Of a stretch of 52,800 nucleotides of DNA, positions 42,822 to 52,800 are shown piece after piece. This DNA comes from an uncultured Prevotellaceae bacterium. Its GTDB lineage: Bacteria > Bacteroidota > Bacteroidia > Bacteroidales > Bacteroidaceae. The stretch's first letter is position 1; every line of letters starts with the position of its first letter. The stretch lies in contig CACYME010000018.1 in the NCBI GenBank assembly GCA_902775475.1, forward strand, positions 1 through 52,800. Direction: 5' to 3'. The translations under genes and the position numbers were made by a program. Below the pieces are notes generated by a model. That model worked only from the letters and a program-made list of their open reading frames with translations, did no database searches and was not told where the DNA came from.

Positions 42822-44774
42822 TCATCGTCCCATGAGTACGAGCAGCACATTGATGTCGCTGGGACTGACACCAGGGATTCTGCTGGCCTGTGCGAGCGTT
42901 TCGGGGTCGATAGCCATCAGCTTTTGGCGTGCTTCGGTAGAGAGCGACTGCAGTTCGTCGTACCTAAAGTGCCCTTTAATGCGGATGTTCTCTAATCGGT
43001 GCATTTTCTCTGCTACCACACGCTCCCGCTCAATGTAGCCTTTGTATTTGATGCGTATCTCTGCGGCCTCGCTGATTTCCTCTTTTCTGTTCGGAATCCT
43101 ATCGATGGATTCTTTCAATTCTGGGATGATTATAGCAAGATTACTAATGTTCAGTTGCGGACGGGCGATGAGGTCTTCTAACTTCACGCCGAACTGTAGC
43201 GGGGTGGTGCCTAACCGTTCCAGTGCTTCGTTGATATTCTTTGGCTTGATGGGTAAGTTCTTGCAAAAAGTCTCGATTTCTTCGATACCCTTCTTCTTCT
43301 CCATCCACCAGTCATAGCGGTTGCGCTTGGCCAAACCTAAGGCGTAGGAACGTTCCGTTAACCTGCGGTCAGCATCGTCTTGTCTAAGCAGGATGCGGTA
43401 TTCGGCACGCGAGGTAAACATTCGGTAGGGTTCGTCTACGCCCTTCGTTACCAAATCATCGATGAGCACTCCAATGTAGGACTCATCACGATGCATTACA
43501 AAAGTTTCGGTTCCATCGCACTTTAGTGCCGCATTCACGCCAGCCACAAGTCCCTGGCCTGCTGCCTCTTCATAGCCTGTGGTGCCGTTCACCTGCCCAG
43601 CCATGAAGAGTCCATCAATTATTTTCGATTCCAGCGTATGTTTCAGCTGTGTGGGGTCGAAGAAATCGTACTCGATGGCATAACCAGGTCGATAGACCTT
43701 CACGTTGCGGAAGGCAGGCATCTGCTTGAGTGCCTCTATCTGAACGTCCATGGGGAGCGACGATGAAAAGCCGTTCAGGTACATCTCGTTGGTGTCGGTT
43801 CCCTCTGGCTCCAGGAAGAGTGGGTGCTGCTCGCGTTCGGGGAAGGTGACGAGCTTAGTTTCGATAGAAGGACAATAGCGAGGGCCTATCGATTGAATCT
43901 GGCCGTTATAGAGTGGAGAATCGGAGAGCCCACTGCGGAGCACCTCGTGTACCTTGGCGTTGGTGTTCACCGTCCAGCAGGGTAGCTGGGGTAGAGTGGG
44001 AAGGGTGAGGGTTTGTTGCGACTCAGTCGCAACAGACGGTGAAGGGGCGGATTCTGAGGGAAAAAAGGAAAAGCGATAGGGGTGACGCTCGCCGGGCTGT
44101 TCCTCCAGGAGGCTGAAATCGACGCTCCGCTTGTCGATGCGGACAGGTGTTCCTGTTTTCATGCGTGCCGAGCGAATGCCGTGGCGCGTGATGCTTTCGG
44201 TAAAATCGCTAACGGCAGGCTCCGCGATGCGTCCGCCGGGAATCATCTTCCGGCCAATGTGCAGCAGTCCGTTGAGGAAAGTCCCAGCGGTGATGATGAC
44301 ACAACGTGCCAGAATCTCTGCTCCCCATATGGTGCGAACTCCTTTTACTACGGGTTGCGCTGCTGATTTACCGTTGCCCGTTTTTTCCTCAACGAGGAGC
44401 TCGCACGCCTGATCCTGCCAGATATCGAGGTTCTCTGTTTCGTCGAGTACGCGTCGCCATTCCCAGATGAATTTCCCGCGGTCGCATTGCGCCCTTGGGC
44501 TCCAAACAGCCGGTCCTTTGCCTACGTTCAGCATGCGGAACTGAATGCTGGTGGCATCTGTCACCAGTCCCATCTGTCCTCCTAGCGCGTCAATCTCTCG
44601 CACTATCTGCCCTTTGGCAATGCCACCTACGGCAGGATTGCACGACATCTGTGCAATCTTGTTCATGTCCATCGTCACCAGCAGCGTCTGTGCTCCCGTG
44701 TTGGCCGAGGCGCAGGCTGCCTCGCATCCTGCATGACCGCCGCCGATGACCACTACATCGTATTTCAGAGTCAT
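42822..44774 (-). CDS. mnmG: tRNA uridine-5-carboxymethylaminomethyl modification enzyme MnmG (GidA)
   Basis: This 650-residue FAD protein, together with MnmE, modifies the wobble uridine of several tRNAs. The FAD motif DVVVIGGGHAGCEAA is at the start, with NPAVGGIAKGQIVREIDALGG and the C-terminal GVSPSDINVLLV region. The start at 44774 begins at the conserved MTLKYDVVVIGGG. An insert of about 25 residues (about 243-267; SVATESQQTLTL and more) lies in the region RFSFF...PCWTV and includes a perfect palindrome. mnmG/gidA is near oriC in many bacteria. Confidence 0.96.
   Translation of the reverse strand: MTLKYDVVVIGGGHAGCEAACASANTGAQTLLVTMDMNKIAQMSCNPAVGGIAKGQIVREIDALGGQMGLVTDATSIQFRMLNVGKGPAVWSPRAQCDRGKFIWEWRRVLDETENLDIWQDQACELLVEEKTGNGKSAAQPVVKGVRTIWGAEILARCVIITAGTFLNGLLHIGRKMIPGGRIAEPAVSDFTESITRHGIRSARMKTGTPVRIDKRSVDFSLLEEQPGERHPYRFSFFPSESAPSPSVATESQQTLTLPTLPQLPCWTVNTNAKVHEVLRSGLSDSPLYNGQIQSIGPRYCPSIETKLVTFPEREQHPLFLEPEGTDTNEMYLNGFSSSLPMDVQIEALKQMPAFRNVKVYRPGYAIEYDFFDPTQLKHTLESKIIDGLFMAGQVNGTTGYEEAAGQGLVAGVNAALKCDGTETFVMHRDESYIGVLIDDLVTKGVDEPYRMFTSRAEYRILLRQDDADRRLTERSYALGLAKRNRYDWWMEKKKGIEEIETFCKNLPIKPKNINEALERLGTTPLQFGVKLEDLIARPQLNISNLAIIIPELKESIDRIPNRKEEISEAAEIRIKYKGYIERERVVAEKMHRLENIRIKGHFRYDELQSLSTEARQKLMAIDPETLAQASRIPGVSPSDINVLLVLMGR
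44014..44034. repeat. In-frame palindrome inside mnmG
   Basis: The arms tgttgcgact and agtcgcaaca are perfect complements around one base. The coding strand gives SVATESQQ, in the same phase as SVAMPSQQ in the surface protein at 47307. Confidence 0.8.
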
Positions 44775-44794
44775 AATTTCATTTTTTTCGCCTT

Positions 44795-44802
44795 CAAAGG
44801 TA
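44795..44802 (-). promoter_or_regulatory. -7 promoter element for mnmG operon
   Basis: TACCTTTG on the minus strand is 20 bases before the ATG at 44774. Confidence 0.6.
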
Positions 44803-45110
44803 CATATATTTTTGCAATAGAAAAAATAAATGTCCAAAAATCTGATTCATAAACTTTGCCTCACGCTAAAAAAGCCCTTGTCACGTGAATGGTGTGGCCC
44901 GTTCAAGAAAATCCGCGATGGTCGTATTGTTATCCGCTGACCGCGGTTTTTTGTCCGTCCACGTCGGATTTTTTTGCGGACGAGGACATCATGTGCACTA
45001 CCCATCGTTTTCTGCACAAGAAATGGTATTTGCCACCCCCAAAAGGGGTGTATTGTTACAATTCGTAAAAAATTGTGTGTCAAATATTTGCAATTGTAAA
45101 TTTTAGTGCC

Positions 45111-45118
45111 TATCTTTG
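45111..45118 (+). promoter_or_regulatory. -7 promoter element for the surface-protein genes
   Basis: TATCTTTG is 25 bases before the ATG at 45144. Confidence 0.6.
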
Positions 45119-45143
45119 CGCCAGTTATCAAACCTAAAACAAG

Positions 45144-47424
45144 ATGAAAGACAGAATGAGACAATCCTGGCTTTGCTGCCTTTTGCTGCTCTGCCCGCTG
45201 GTAGCGCTGTCGCAAGACTGGGCCTTCGACGACGAGTCGGAGTTCATGGTTGGCGAGCTGCGCTACGTCATTGATGCCTCCAGCGGTGTGGCCGAATGCC
45301 GTGGCGTGCCCGAAGGCTCTTCCACTACGGCCATCACTGTCCCAGCCACCGTTGCCCTTGGTGGCCGCCGGTATGACGTGGTGAGCATAGCCGACGGAGC
45401 CTTCCTCTCTGCATCGCTCAGCGAAGTGCGCGTCGAGGGCGAGCTGTTACACACTATATGGCTTTCAACACCGCCTTAGAGCGCCTCTACATGAGTGCCA
45501 CCGTGCCGCCCACGCTCGAGAGCTATCTGATTATCGACCCCGCCGACCCCTACAGCGTGCTGACGCAGGTGCCGCAGACGCGCATCTTCGTGCCGCAAGC
45601 TTCCTTGCAGGCCTATGCTGCCCACGAATGGTGGTCGCAGTACATTCTCATCGGCGGCACCGAGGAGCACACGCTCGCAGTTTCCACCACCCGTGTCGGC
45701 ACCCTCGGTCAGGCCATCCTCGGCCAGGGCATCGTCTATGCCGCCGTCAACCACCTCAGCGTGAGCGGCCCGCTCAACAGCGACGACATCTACCTCATCC
45801 GCGACTCGCTGAAGAACCTGTTCACCCTCGACCTCAGTCAGGCCGCTATCACTACGCTGCCCAGCGGTGCTTTCCAGCTTTGCCGCTTCAGCAGCATCGT
45901 GCTGCCCTCCACGCTGCGCGACATGGGCAGCTCTGCCTTCGTGGGCTGTCAGAACCTGCAGGAGCTGGAGGTCCCCGAGGGCGTGCTCTGTGCCGACAAC
46001 CTCGTCAGCAACTGCCAGCAGCTGAAGCGTCTTGACTTGCCGTCAACGCTCGTCTCGGCCCAGCGCGTGCTCAGTGCTTACAATTTCGACGAGACGCAGA
46101 ACTATGAGTGCACCATCACCTGCCGCTCGTTCTTCCCGCCTAAGACCGGCGGCATTGCCGTCTTCACCTTTGGCACCGCCGACGTGCGCCTGCAGGTGCC
46201 TGCTGTCAGCGCAAGTGCCTATGCCAGTGCTGCCGGCTGGAAAGAGCTGTCGCAACATGCCACGGTCGATGCCCCTGCCCTCATCAGCGTCGTGGGCCAG
46301 CACGAACTTTCCACTGATGGCCTGCCCGCCGACTATCGTCCTAGCCTCAGCCTCATCCAGCAAGGCAACTACGGTGGCTATGGTGCCAACAATACTTTCG
46401 GCCAGCTCACCGTCATGGGAAGTAAGCTGCTGGACCTCAGTACGTTCACTGCCTATACCGACCTCTATAGCGACCGTGCCTATACTGGGCGCTATGGTTG
46501 CGAGCTGATGGTCAATGCGCCGATGACGGCAGAGCATGTCAGGCTCGACTTCGACATGAGCGAGAACCGCTGGTACTTCCTCTCGTTCCCCTTCGACGTG
46601 AAGCTGCGCGACGTGCTGACGGCCAGCAACATCGAGCACTGGGTGGTGCGCAGCTATTCCAGTGCCAACCGCGCTGCCATGCGTGGCAGCCAGTGGCAGG
46701 ACGCGCCTTCAACGGTACGCTCGAGGCGCGCCGTGGCTATGCCTGGATGGTGTCGGCCGGCAGCGCCCCCGACGACAATGGGCACAGCAACCTGCGCGTC
46801 AGCGTCGAGGCTACCGGCAACGTCAACCAGCTCTTCGCCCAGGGCGATGTCAGTATCCCACTCTCCGACTATGCCTCCACCTACGAGCATAACGCCAGCT
46901 GGAACTTCGTGGGCAATCCCTATCCCTGCTACTACCGCATCGGCTCGCTGCAGCAGACCATGCCCATCACCGTGTGGAGAGGCAACTACAGTTATGAACA
47001 GTATCGCACCTATTCGCCACTCGACGACGCCGACCACGAGCTGCACCCCTACGAAGCCTTCTTCGTGCAGAAGCCGCCTTCGGCCAGCACACTCACCTTC
47101 GCCGCCGTGGGCCTGCGTACCTTCAGCGAGCAGCCGTACACCATCAGCCTCAGCGAGCCGCTGCCGTTGCCCGTCATGCTGGAAGACCGCCTGACAGGCA
47201 TCGCCACCGACCTCACAGCCGACAGCTATACGTTTACCTCGCGCCCAGGCCGAGACGATGTACGCTTCGTGCTACTCGTCGGCTTGGCAGCCACGGGCAT
47301 CCAGTCTGTTGCGATGCCATCGCAACAAGCGGGGCATCCCGCCATCAACCTGCTCGGCCAGCCCGTCGCCGACGGCTACCGCGGCATTATCATCAGCAAC
47401 GGAAAGATAACCATCAAAAGATAG
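45144..47424 (+). pseudogene. Surface protein with leucine-rich repeats, twice frameshifted
   Basis: The N-terminal frame (45144-45479) has a signal peptide (ends PLVALSQ) and the start of a BspA-like leucine-rich repeat (ALGGRRYDVVSIADGAFLSA). The second frame (from about 45460) continues with AFNTALERLYMSATVPP and further repeats. A second shift near 46700 leads to a final frame (RAFNGTLEARRGYAWMV on) and a tail GQPVADGYRGIIISNGKITIKR. The conserved read-through across both breaks shows one protein of about 755 residues. The in-frame palindrome at 47307-47327 is inside it. Probably a dead gene. Confidence 0.75.
47307..47327. repeat. In-frame palindrome inside the surface-protein pseudogene
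   Basis: The arms tgttgcgatg and catcgcaaca are perfect complements around one base, encoding SVAMPSQQ. It is nearly the same as the palindromes in rdgB and mnmG. Confidence 0.8.
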
Positions 47425-47436
47425 GAGGATCCCACT

Positions 47437-48783
47437 ATGCGACGACTATTGCTTTTCATATCATTTATCGTTTGTCATTTATCGTTCTGCAGTATAGCAG
47501 CGCAGTTGGGCTACGGCACAGGAGGCGGCTTCAATCCCGACTCGCCCAACATTCCCGGTGCCAACGGCCTTTACCTCGACAAGGGCGTCGTGGTGCTCGA
47601 CGGACTGCGTAGTGCCAGCTACGACGATGTGGAAGATGCCATCTACGGCCTGTGGAGCCGCTACTGCGACGAGCAGGGCTACAGCCAGTACGGCAGCGAA
47701 CGCGACTCATACCACATGCTCGATGTCTTCAGCCGCATCCAGACCATCATCGTCTACGCCGACTTCAGCCGCTCCGTCGATGCCGACGAGCCGGGCGTCA
47801 TCGGCATTTCCGAGGCCATTGGCATGTACTTCCGGAAGATGACCACTCTCGATCTGAGCCGTACCAGCGGGTAGACTGCAGACTATAGCCTCGACTACGA
47901 TGAATACTTGCAGCAACTCGAGGTGCTCATCCTGCCCGACTGCGTCGAGAAGGTAGTATCGATGGCCAGCCTGCCCAACCTCACTGATGTCTATTGCTAC
48001 GCCGAGGTGCCCCCGTGCTGTATCAGTGGAGCGAGTACTACTCTGAGCCGCTCTTTGCCGCCGGCAGTAGCATCAAGGTTCATGTACCCAGTGCCTCCGT
48101 GCCTCTTTATAAGGCCAGAGAAGACTGAGGGAACGGTGACCGTGCCCTACGGCGGCACACATCAGGTGGCCATCAGTGCCAAGCCCGTGCAGGCTGCAGC
48201 ATTTAGCCGTGTCAGCATCAGCAGCCTCTCGCCCGACATTGCCCGCCTGCAGACCAGAGAGGTGACCTTCGACGCCGAAGGAAAGGCCTACATCACCGTC
48301 AGCGGACTGCTGCCCGGAACCACCTTCCTGACCTACAGCATCGACGACTTGCAGCTAAGTGCCGTTGACACCGTGCGCGTAGTGAGCCAGCTCGGCTACG
48401 TTCCTGTGCCACAGGCATCGCTCATCAGCGGCACTTACGTCAGCCAAGGCACGCAGGTGGTGCTCACCGCCCAGGAGGGCTGCACCATCTGGTACACGCT
48501 CGACGGCTCTTGCCCCTGCGACGAGGCCAGGCGACAGCACTACACCGGCCCCATCAGCATCACGGCGAACACCACGCTGCGGGCCATGGCCGTGACCGCC
48601 GACGGGCGCGAGAGCGAGGTGGTCACCTTTACCTGGTTCATCAGCACGGCCATTGCCAACGTGCAGCAGCCTGAGCGAAACGCTGCTCGCAGCTACGACC
48701 TGCAGGGCCGCAGCCGGCAGGCCAGAGCCGTTGTGCCGCGCCAGGTGATGATTGTCGATGGCCGTAAGGTGCTGCGACCATAG
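47437..48783 (+). pseudogene. Second surface protein, in-frame stop and frameshifts
   Basis: It starts MRRLLLFISFIVCHLSFCSIAAQ, a signal peptide with the FIVCHLSF core seen in PorZ. An in-frame TAG at 47872-47874 interrupts it and the same frame then continues for about 300 codons. Between about 48010 and 48120 another frame is the better protein (VLYQWSEYYSEPLF, then SIKVHVPSASVPLY), so two compensating shifts are likely. The end carries a chitobiase/hexosaminidase C-terminal-like repeat domain (VVLTAQEGCTIWYTLDG) and a degenerate tail. An AGGAGG sits just before the start. Confidence 0.75.
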
Positions 48784-48846
48784 TGTCTCCTCGACTCGGA
48801 AAAATCTGCCTATATCGGACTATTTTCTGCTCATAGCGGACAAAAG

Positions 48847-48866
48847 TCCGCCGTGGGCGGATTTTT
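48847..48866 (+). terminator. Terminator after the surface-protein locus
   Basis: The arms tccgcc (48847-48852) and ggcgga (48856-48861) are followed by ttttt. Confidence 0.65.
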
Positions 48867-48929
48867 GCGTACAAATGAATAAAAGATGAATTTTTCGCTA
48901 CTTTCTTTGGGGGTTTCATTATTTTTTGT

Positions 48930-48937
48930 TAATTTTG
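48930..48937 (+). promoter_or_regulatory. -7 promoter element for frdCAB
   Basis: TAATTTTG lies about 120 bases upstream of frdC, giving a leader of about 110 bases with a small ccctcttcgagaggg-like hairpin near 48982. Confidence 0.6.
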
Positions 48938-49056
48938 TAGCCTGAAAGCGCGTGTGCGTACTTACTATTAAGTAATCCAGCCCTCTTCGAGAGAGGTCGG
49001 CGACAGTTGTTGACTATAATCTATATCAATATTAATTCATTAATTTTCAAAATTTT

Positions 49057-49758
49057 ATGTGGTTATTTAATTCTTCTATTGGTAGGAAGGTTGTAATGTC
49101 TGTCACGGGCATTGCGCTCATCTTGTTCCTGACATTCCACTGTTGCATGAACCTGGTGGCGCTCTTCTCGGGCGAGGCTTACAACACTATCTGTGAACTG
49201 CTCGGCGCCAACTGGTATGCCGTGCTTGCAACACTGGGCCTGGCCTTCCTGGCTGTGCTCCACATTGTGTATGCCTTCATCCTGACGGCTCAGAACCGTC
49301 GTGCCCGTGGTGACAACCGCTACGAGGTGGCGACGACCGTTAACGCCGGCAAGGTGGAGTGGGCTTCGAAGAACATGCTGGTACTGGGACTTATCATCCT
49401 CATCGGCCTGCTCATCCACTTGTGGAACTTCTGGTACAACATGATGTTTGCCGAGCTCATCGGCGCTATGCCTGAGCTGAGCCCCTCCGACGGCTTCGGA
49501 TGGATTCAGGCAACGTTCTCCAACCCGCTCTTTGTCGCCATCTATGTGGTGTGGATTGTGGCCATCTGGTTCCACCTCACCCACGGCTTCTGGAGCGCTA
49601 TGCAGACCCTGGGATGGAGTGGTAAGACTTGGCTCTGCCGCTGGAAGATGATTGGCTTCATCTACGTCACCCTGCTCATGCTTGGCTTCCTCGTGGTGGT
49701 GCTGGCTTTCGCCTTCGGCTGTGCTCCCTCGCTCTGCTGTGGCGGTAGCTGCTGCTAA
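49057..49758 (+). CDS. frdC: Fumarate reductase/succinate dehydrogenase cytochrome b subunit
   Basis: This 233-residue membrane anchor with five hydrophobic segments is of the Bacteroidota b-type (di-heme-like) fold. It starts MWLFNSSIGRKVVMSVTGIALILFLTFHCCMN, and histidines in TFHCC, LHIVYAF, LIHLWNFW, WFHLTHGFW provide likely heme ligands. It ends in a cysteine-rich tail (SLCCGGSCC), which is unusual. It passes electrons between menaquinol and FrdAB. It is the first gene of frdC-frdA-frdB. Confidence 0.92.
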   Translation: MWLFNSSIGRKVVMSVTGIALILFLTFHCCMNLVALFSGEAYNTICELLGANWYAVLATLGLAFLAVLHIVYAFILTAQNRRARGDNRYEVATTVNAGKVEWASKNMLVLGLIILIGLLIHLWNFWYNMMFAELIGAMPELSPSDGFGWIQATFSNPLFVAIYVVWIVAIWFHLTHGFWSAMQTLGWSGKTWLCRWKMIGFIYVTLLMLGFLVVVLAFAFGCAPSLCCGGSCC

Positions 49759-49800
49759 TCAATCGTAAATGGTAAACTCAGTAAATTGTAAATCAATATT

Positions 49801-51780
<1,980 letters not shown>

Positions 51781-51785
51781 GCATT

Positions 51786-52544
51786 ATGGCAAAGAATATT
51801 TCATTTACGATTAAATTTTGGCGTCAGAATGGTCCGAAAGATGCGGGTCACTTCGATACGCACGAAATGCACGACATCCCCGATGACACCTCGTTCCTCG
51901 AGATGCTCGACATCCTGAACGAGGAGCTCATCAACGAGGGCAAGGAGCCCTTCGTGTTCGACCACGACTGTCGCGAGGGCATCTGCGGCATGTGCTCCCT
52001 GTATATTAATGGTACGCCTCACGGCAAGACCGAGCGCGGTGCTACCACCTGCCAGCTCTACATGCGCCGCTTCAACGACGGCGATGTTATCACCGTCGAG
52101 CCGTGGCGTTCGGCTGCTTTCCCCGTCATCAAGGACTGCATGGTCGACCGTGGCGCCTTCGATAAGATTATCCAGGCTGGCGGATACACCACCATCCGTA
52201 CTGGTCAGGCCCAGGATGCCAACGCCATCCTCATCCCCAAGGAGGATGCCGACGAGGCTATGGACTGCGCCTCGTGCATCGGCTGTGGCGCCTGCGTGGC
52301 CGCTTGTAAGAACGGCTCTGCCATGCTCTTCGTTTCGTCGAAGGTCAGCCAGCTCGCCCTGCTTCCCCAGGGTCGCGTGGAGGCTGCCCGTCGCGTGAAG
52401 AACATGATTGCCAAGATGGACGAGCTCGGTTTCGGCAACTGCACCAACACCCGTGCCTGTGAGGCCGTCTGCCCGAAGAACGAGACCATCGCCAACATCG
52501 CCCGCCTGAACCGCGAGATGATTAAGGCTAAGCTCGCTGACTAA
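51786..52544 (+). CDS. frdB: Fumarate reductase/succinate dehydrogenase iron-sulfur subunit
   Basis: This 252-residue electron-transfer subunit has three cluster sites: the [2Fe-2S] motif CREGICGMC (about 62-70) plus the later CQLYM, the [4Fe-4S] motif [14 protein letters not shown] (about 161-174) and the [3Fe-4S]-type [12 protein letters not shown] (about 219-230). It links FrdA to the membrane subunit. It is the last gene of the operon and is followed by a terminator. Confidence 0.97.
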   Translation: MAKNISFTIKFWRQNGPKDAGHFDTHEMHDIPDDTSFLEMLDILNEELINEGKEPFVFDHDCREGICGMCSLYINGTPHGKTERGATTCQLYMRRFNDGDVITVEPWRSAAFPVIKDCMVDRGAFDKIIQAGGYTTIRTGQAQDANAILIPKEDADEAMDCASCIGCGACVAACKNGSAMLFVSSKVSQLALLPQGRVEAARRVKNMIAKMDELGFGNCTNTRACEAVCPKNETIANIARLNREMIKAKLAD

Positions 52545-52550
52545 TAATAA

Positions 52551-52596
52551 AAAAAGCCCAGCTCTCTTTAAGAAAGGAGAGTTGGGCTTTTTTTTA
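52551..52596 (+). terminator. Intrinsic terminator of frdCAB
   Basis: gcccagctctcttt pairs with aaaggagagttgggc (one bulge and one mismatch), followed by T9. Confidence 0.9.
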
Positions 52597-52800
52597 TTTC
52601 CATACTTCCGTTGGTGGTCGGTATGTTTTTTATATTACTTACAGATAGTTTCTGTTTGTTTTTTATATGCATGTTAATATTGAGAAATTGCGCTTTTTAT
52701 ATATTGCTGTCCGATAAAAGTGCGAAGTAGTATAGATTCCATAAAAATAGGGGGCCAGACCTGAGCCATTCCCCCAAGATTTTGTAATTTTGCAGCGACC
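52597..52800. other. Right-edge spacer with a promoter element
   Basis: It is AT-rich with no gene. A TAATTTTG element at 52785-52792 probably belongs to a gene just outside the window. Confidence 0.5.

Larger units (their letters stand above)
44775..45143. other. Spacer between mnmG and a surface-protein pseudogene
   Basis: It contains the mnmG promoter element TACCTTTG at 44802-44795 and the TATCTTTG element of the plus-strand gene at 45111-45118. A stretch around 44915-44985 has short inverted GTCCGC/GCGGAC-type motifs. I see no gene. Confidence 0.55.

Noticed and set aside
44880-44900. tcacgtgaat near the mnmG start as a third parS
   Set aside because: It shares only the central CACGTGA core, and the arms do not match.

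Overview
The window looks like a chromosomal segment of a Bacteroidota bacterium, most likely Prevotella in the broad sense (Prevotellaceae). The evidence is: promoters of the TAnnTTTG type in front of most transcription units; GC-rich coding DNA separated by very AT-rich spacers; a type IX secretion gene (porZ); exported proteins ending in a GIYIxxGxKxxxK-like tail; a frdCAB fumarate reductase cluster; and Bacteroidota-type LeuS, MutS and RpoN. Most genes are housekeeping genes. I saw no tRNA, rRNA, CRISPR array, prophage or intact insertion sequence.

Layout. 0.5-6.7 kb: dusB on the minus strand, then a helical protein, rpoN, a PAP2-like membrane protein, purE and ispG on the plus strand. 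The ispG product looks shortened in its central domain. 6.7-7.75 kb: a long spacer with one copy of a dispersed repeat, two perfect hairpins and a cluster of DnaA boxes beside an AT-rich stretch, which I read as a candidate replication origin. 7.75-18.4 kb: nadA, two convergent CotH-family genes, and a minus-strand operon leuS-yitT-rdgB-porZ-cotH. 18.6-24.8 kb: a small exported protein, mutS, a decayed MntA/HepT toxin-antitoxin remnant, an EamA transporter and a DUF3791-DUF3990-DUF3791 cassette. 24.9-29.7 kb: an accessory patch with a small peptide gene, a frameshifted exported protein, a candidate structured RNA, gene fragments, lgt and an Rpn-type nuclease gene. 29.9-37.8 kb: ychF, a lipoprotein, an internally deleted S8 protease, polA and a polyprenyl synthase. 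37.9-44.8 kb: dtd-mazG-deoC, then mnmG-apt-uvrC with a parS-like site in each intergenic gap. 45.1-48.8 kb: two adjacent decayed surface-protein genes. 49.0-52.6 kb: frdCAB.

How it fits together. The DnaA-box cluster near 7.4 kb and two near-perfect parS sites at 42.2 and 42.8 kb, beside mnmG (gidA), suggest that this is the origin-proximal part of the chromosome. Short repeats are active throughout. A roughly 420-bp repeat occurs four times between genes. Near-perfect 19-21 bp palindromes sit in frame inside rdgB, mutS, mnmG and a surface protein. Tandem or simple repeats form the C-terminal tail of YitT, an insertion in Lgt and the hydrophobic core of two signal peptides. Several exported-protein genes are broken while nearby housekeeping genes are intact, which points to turnover of surface functions.
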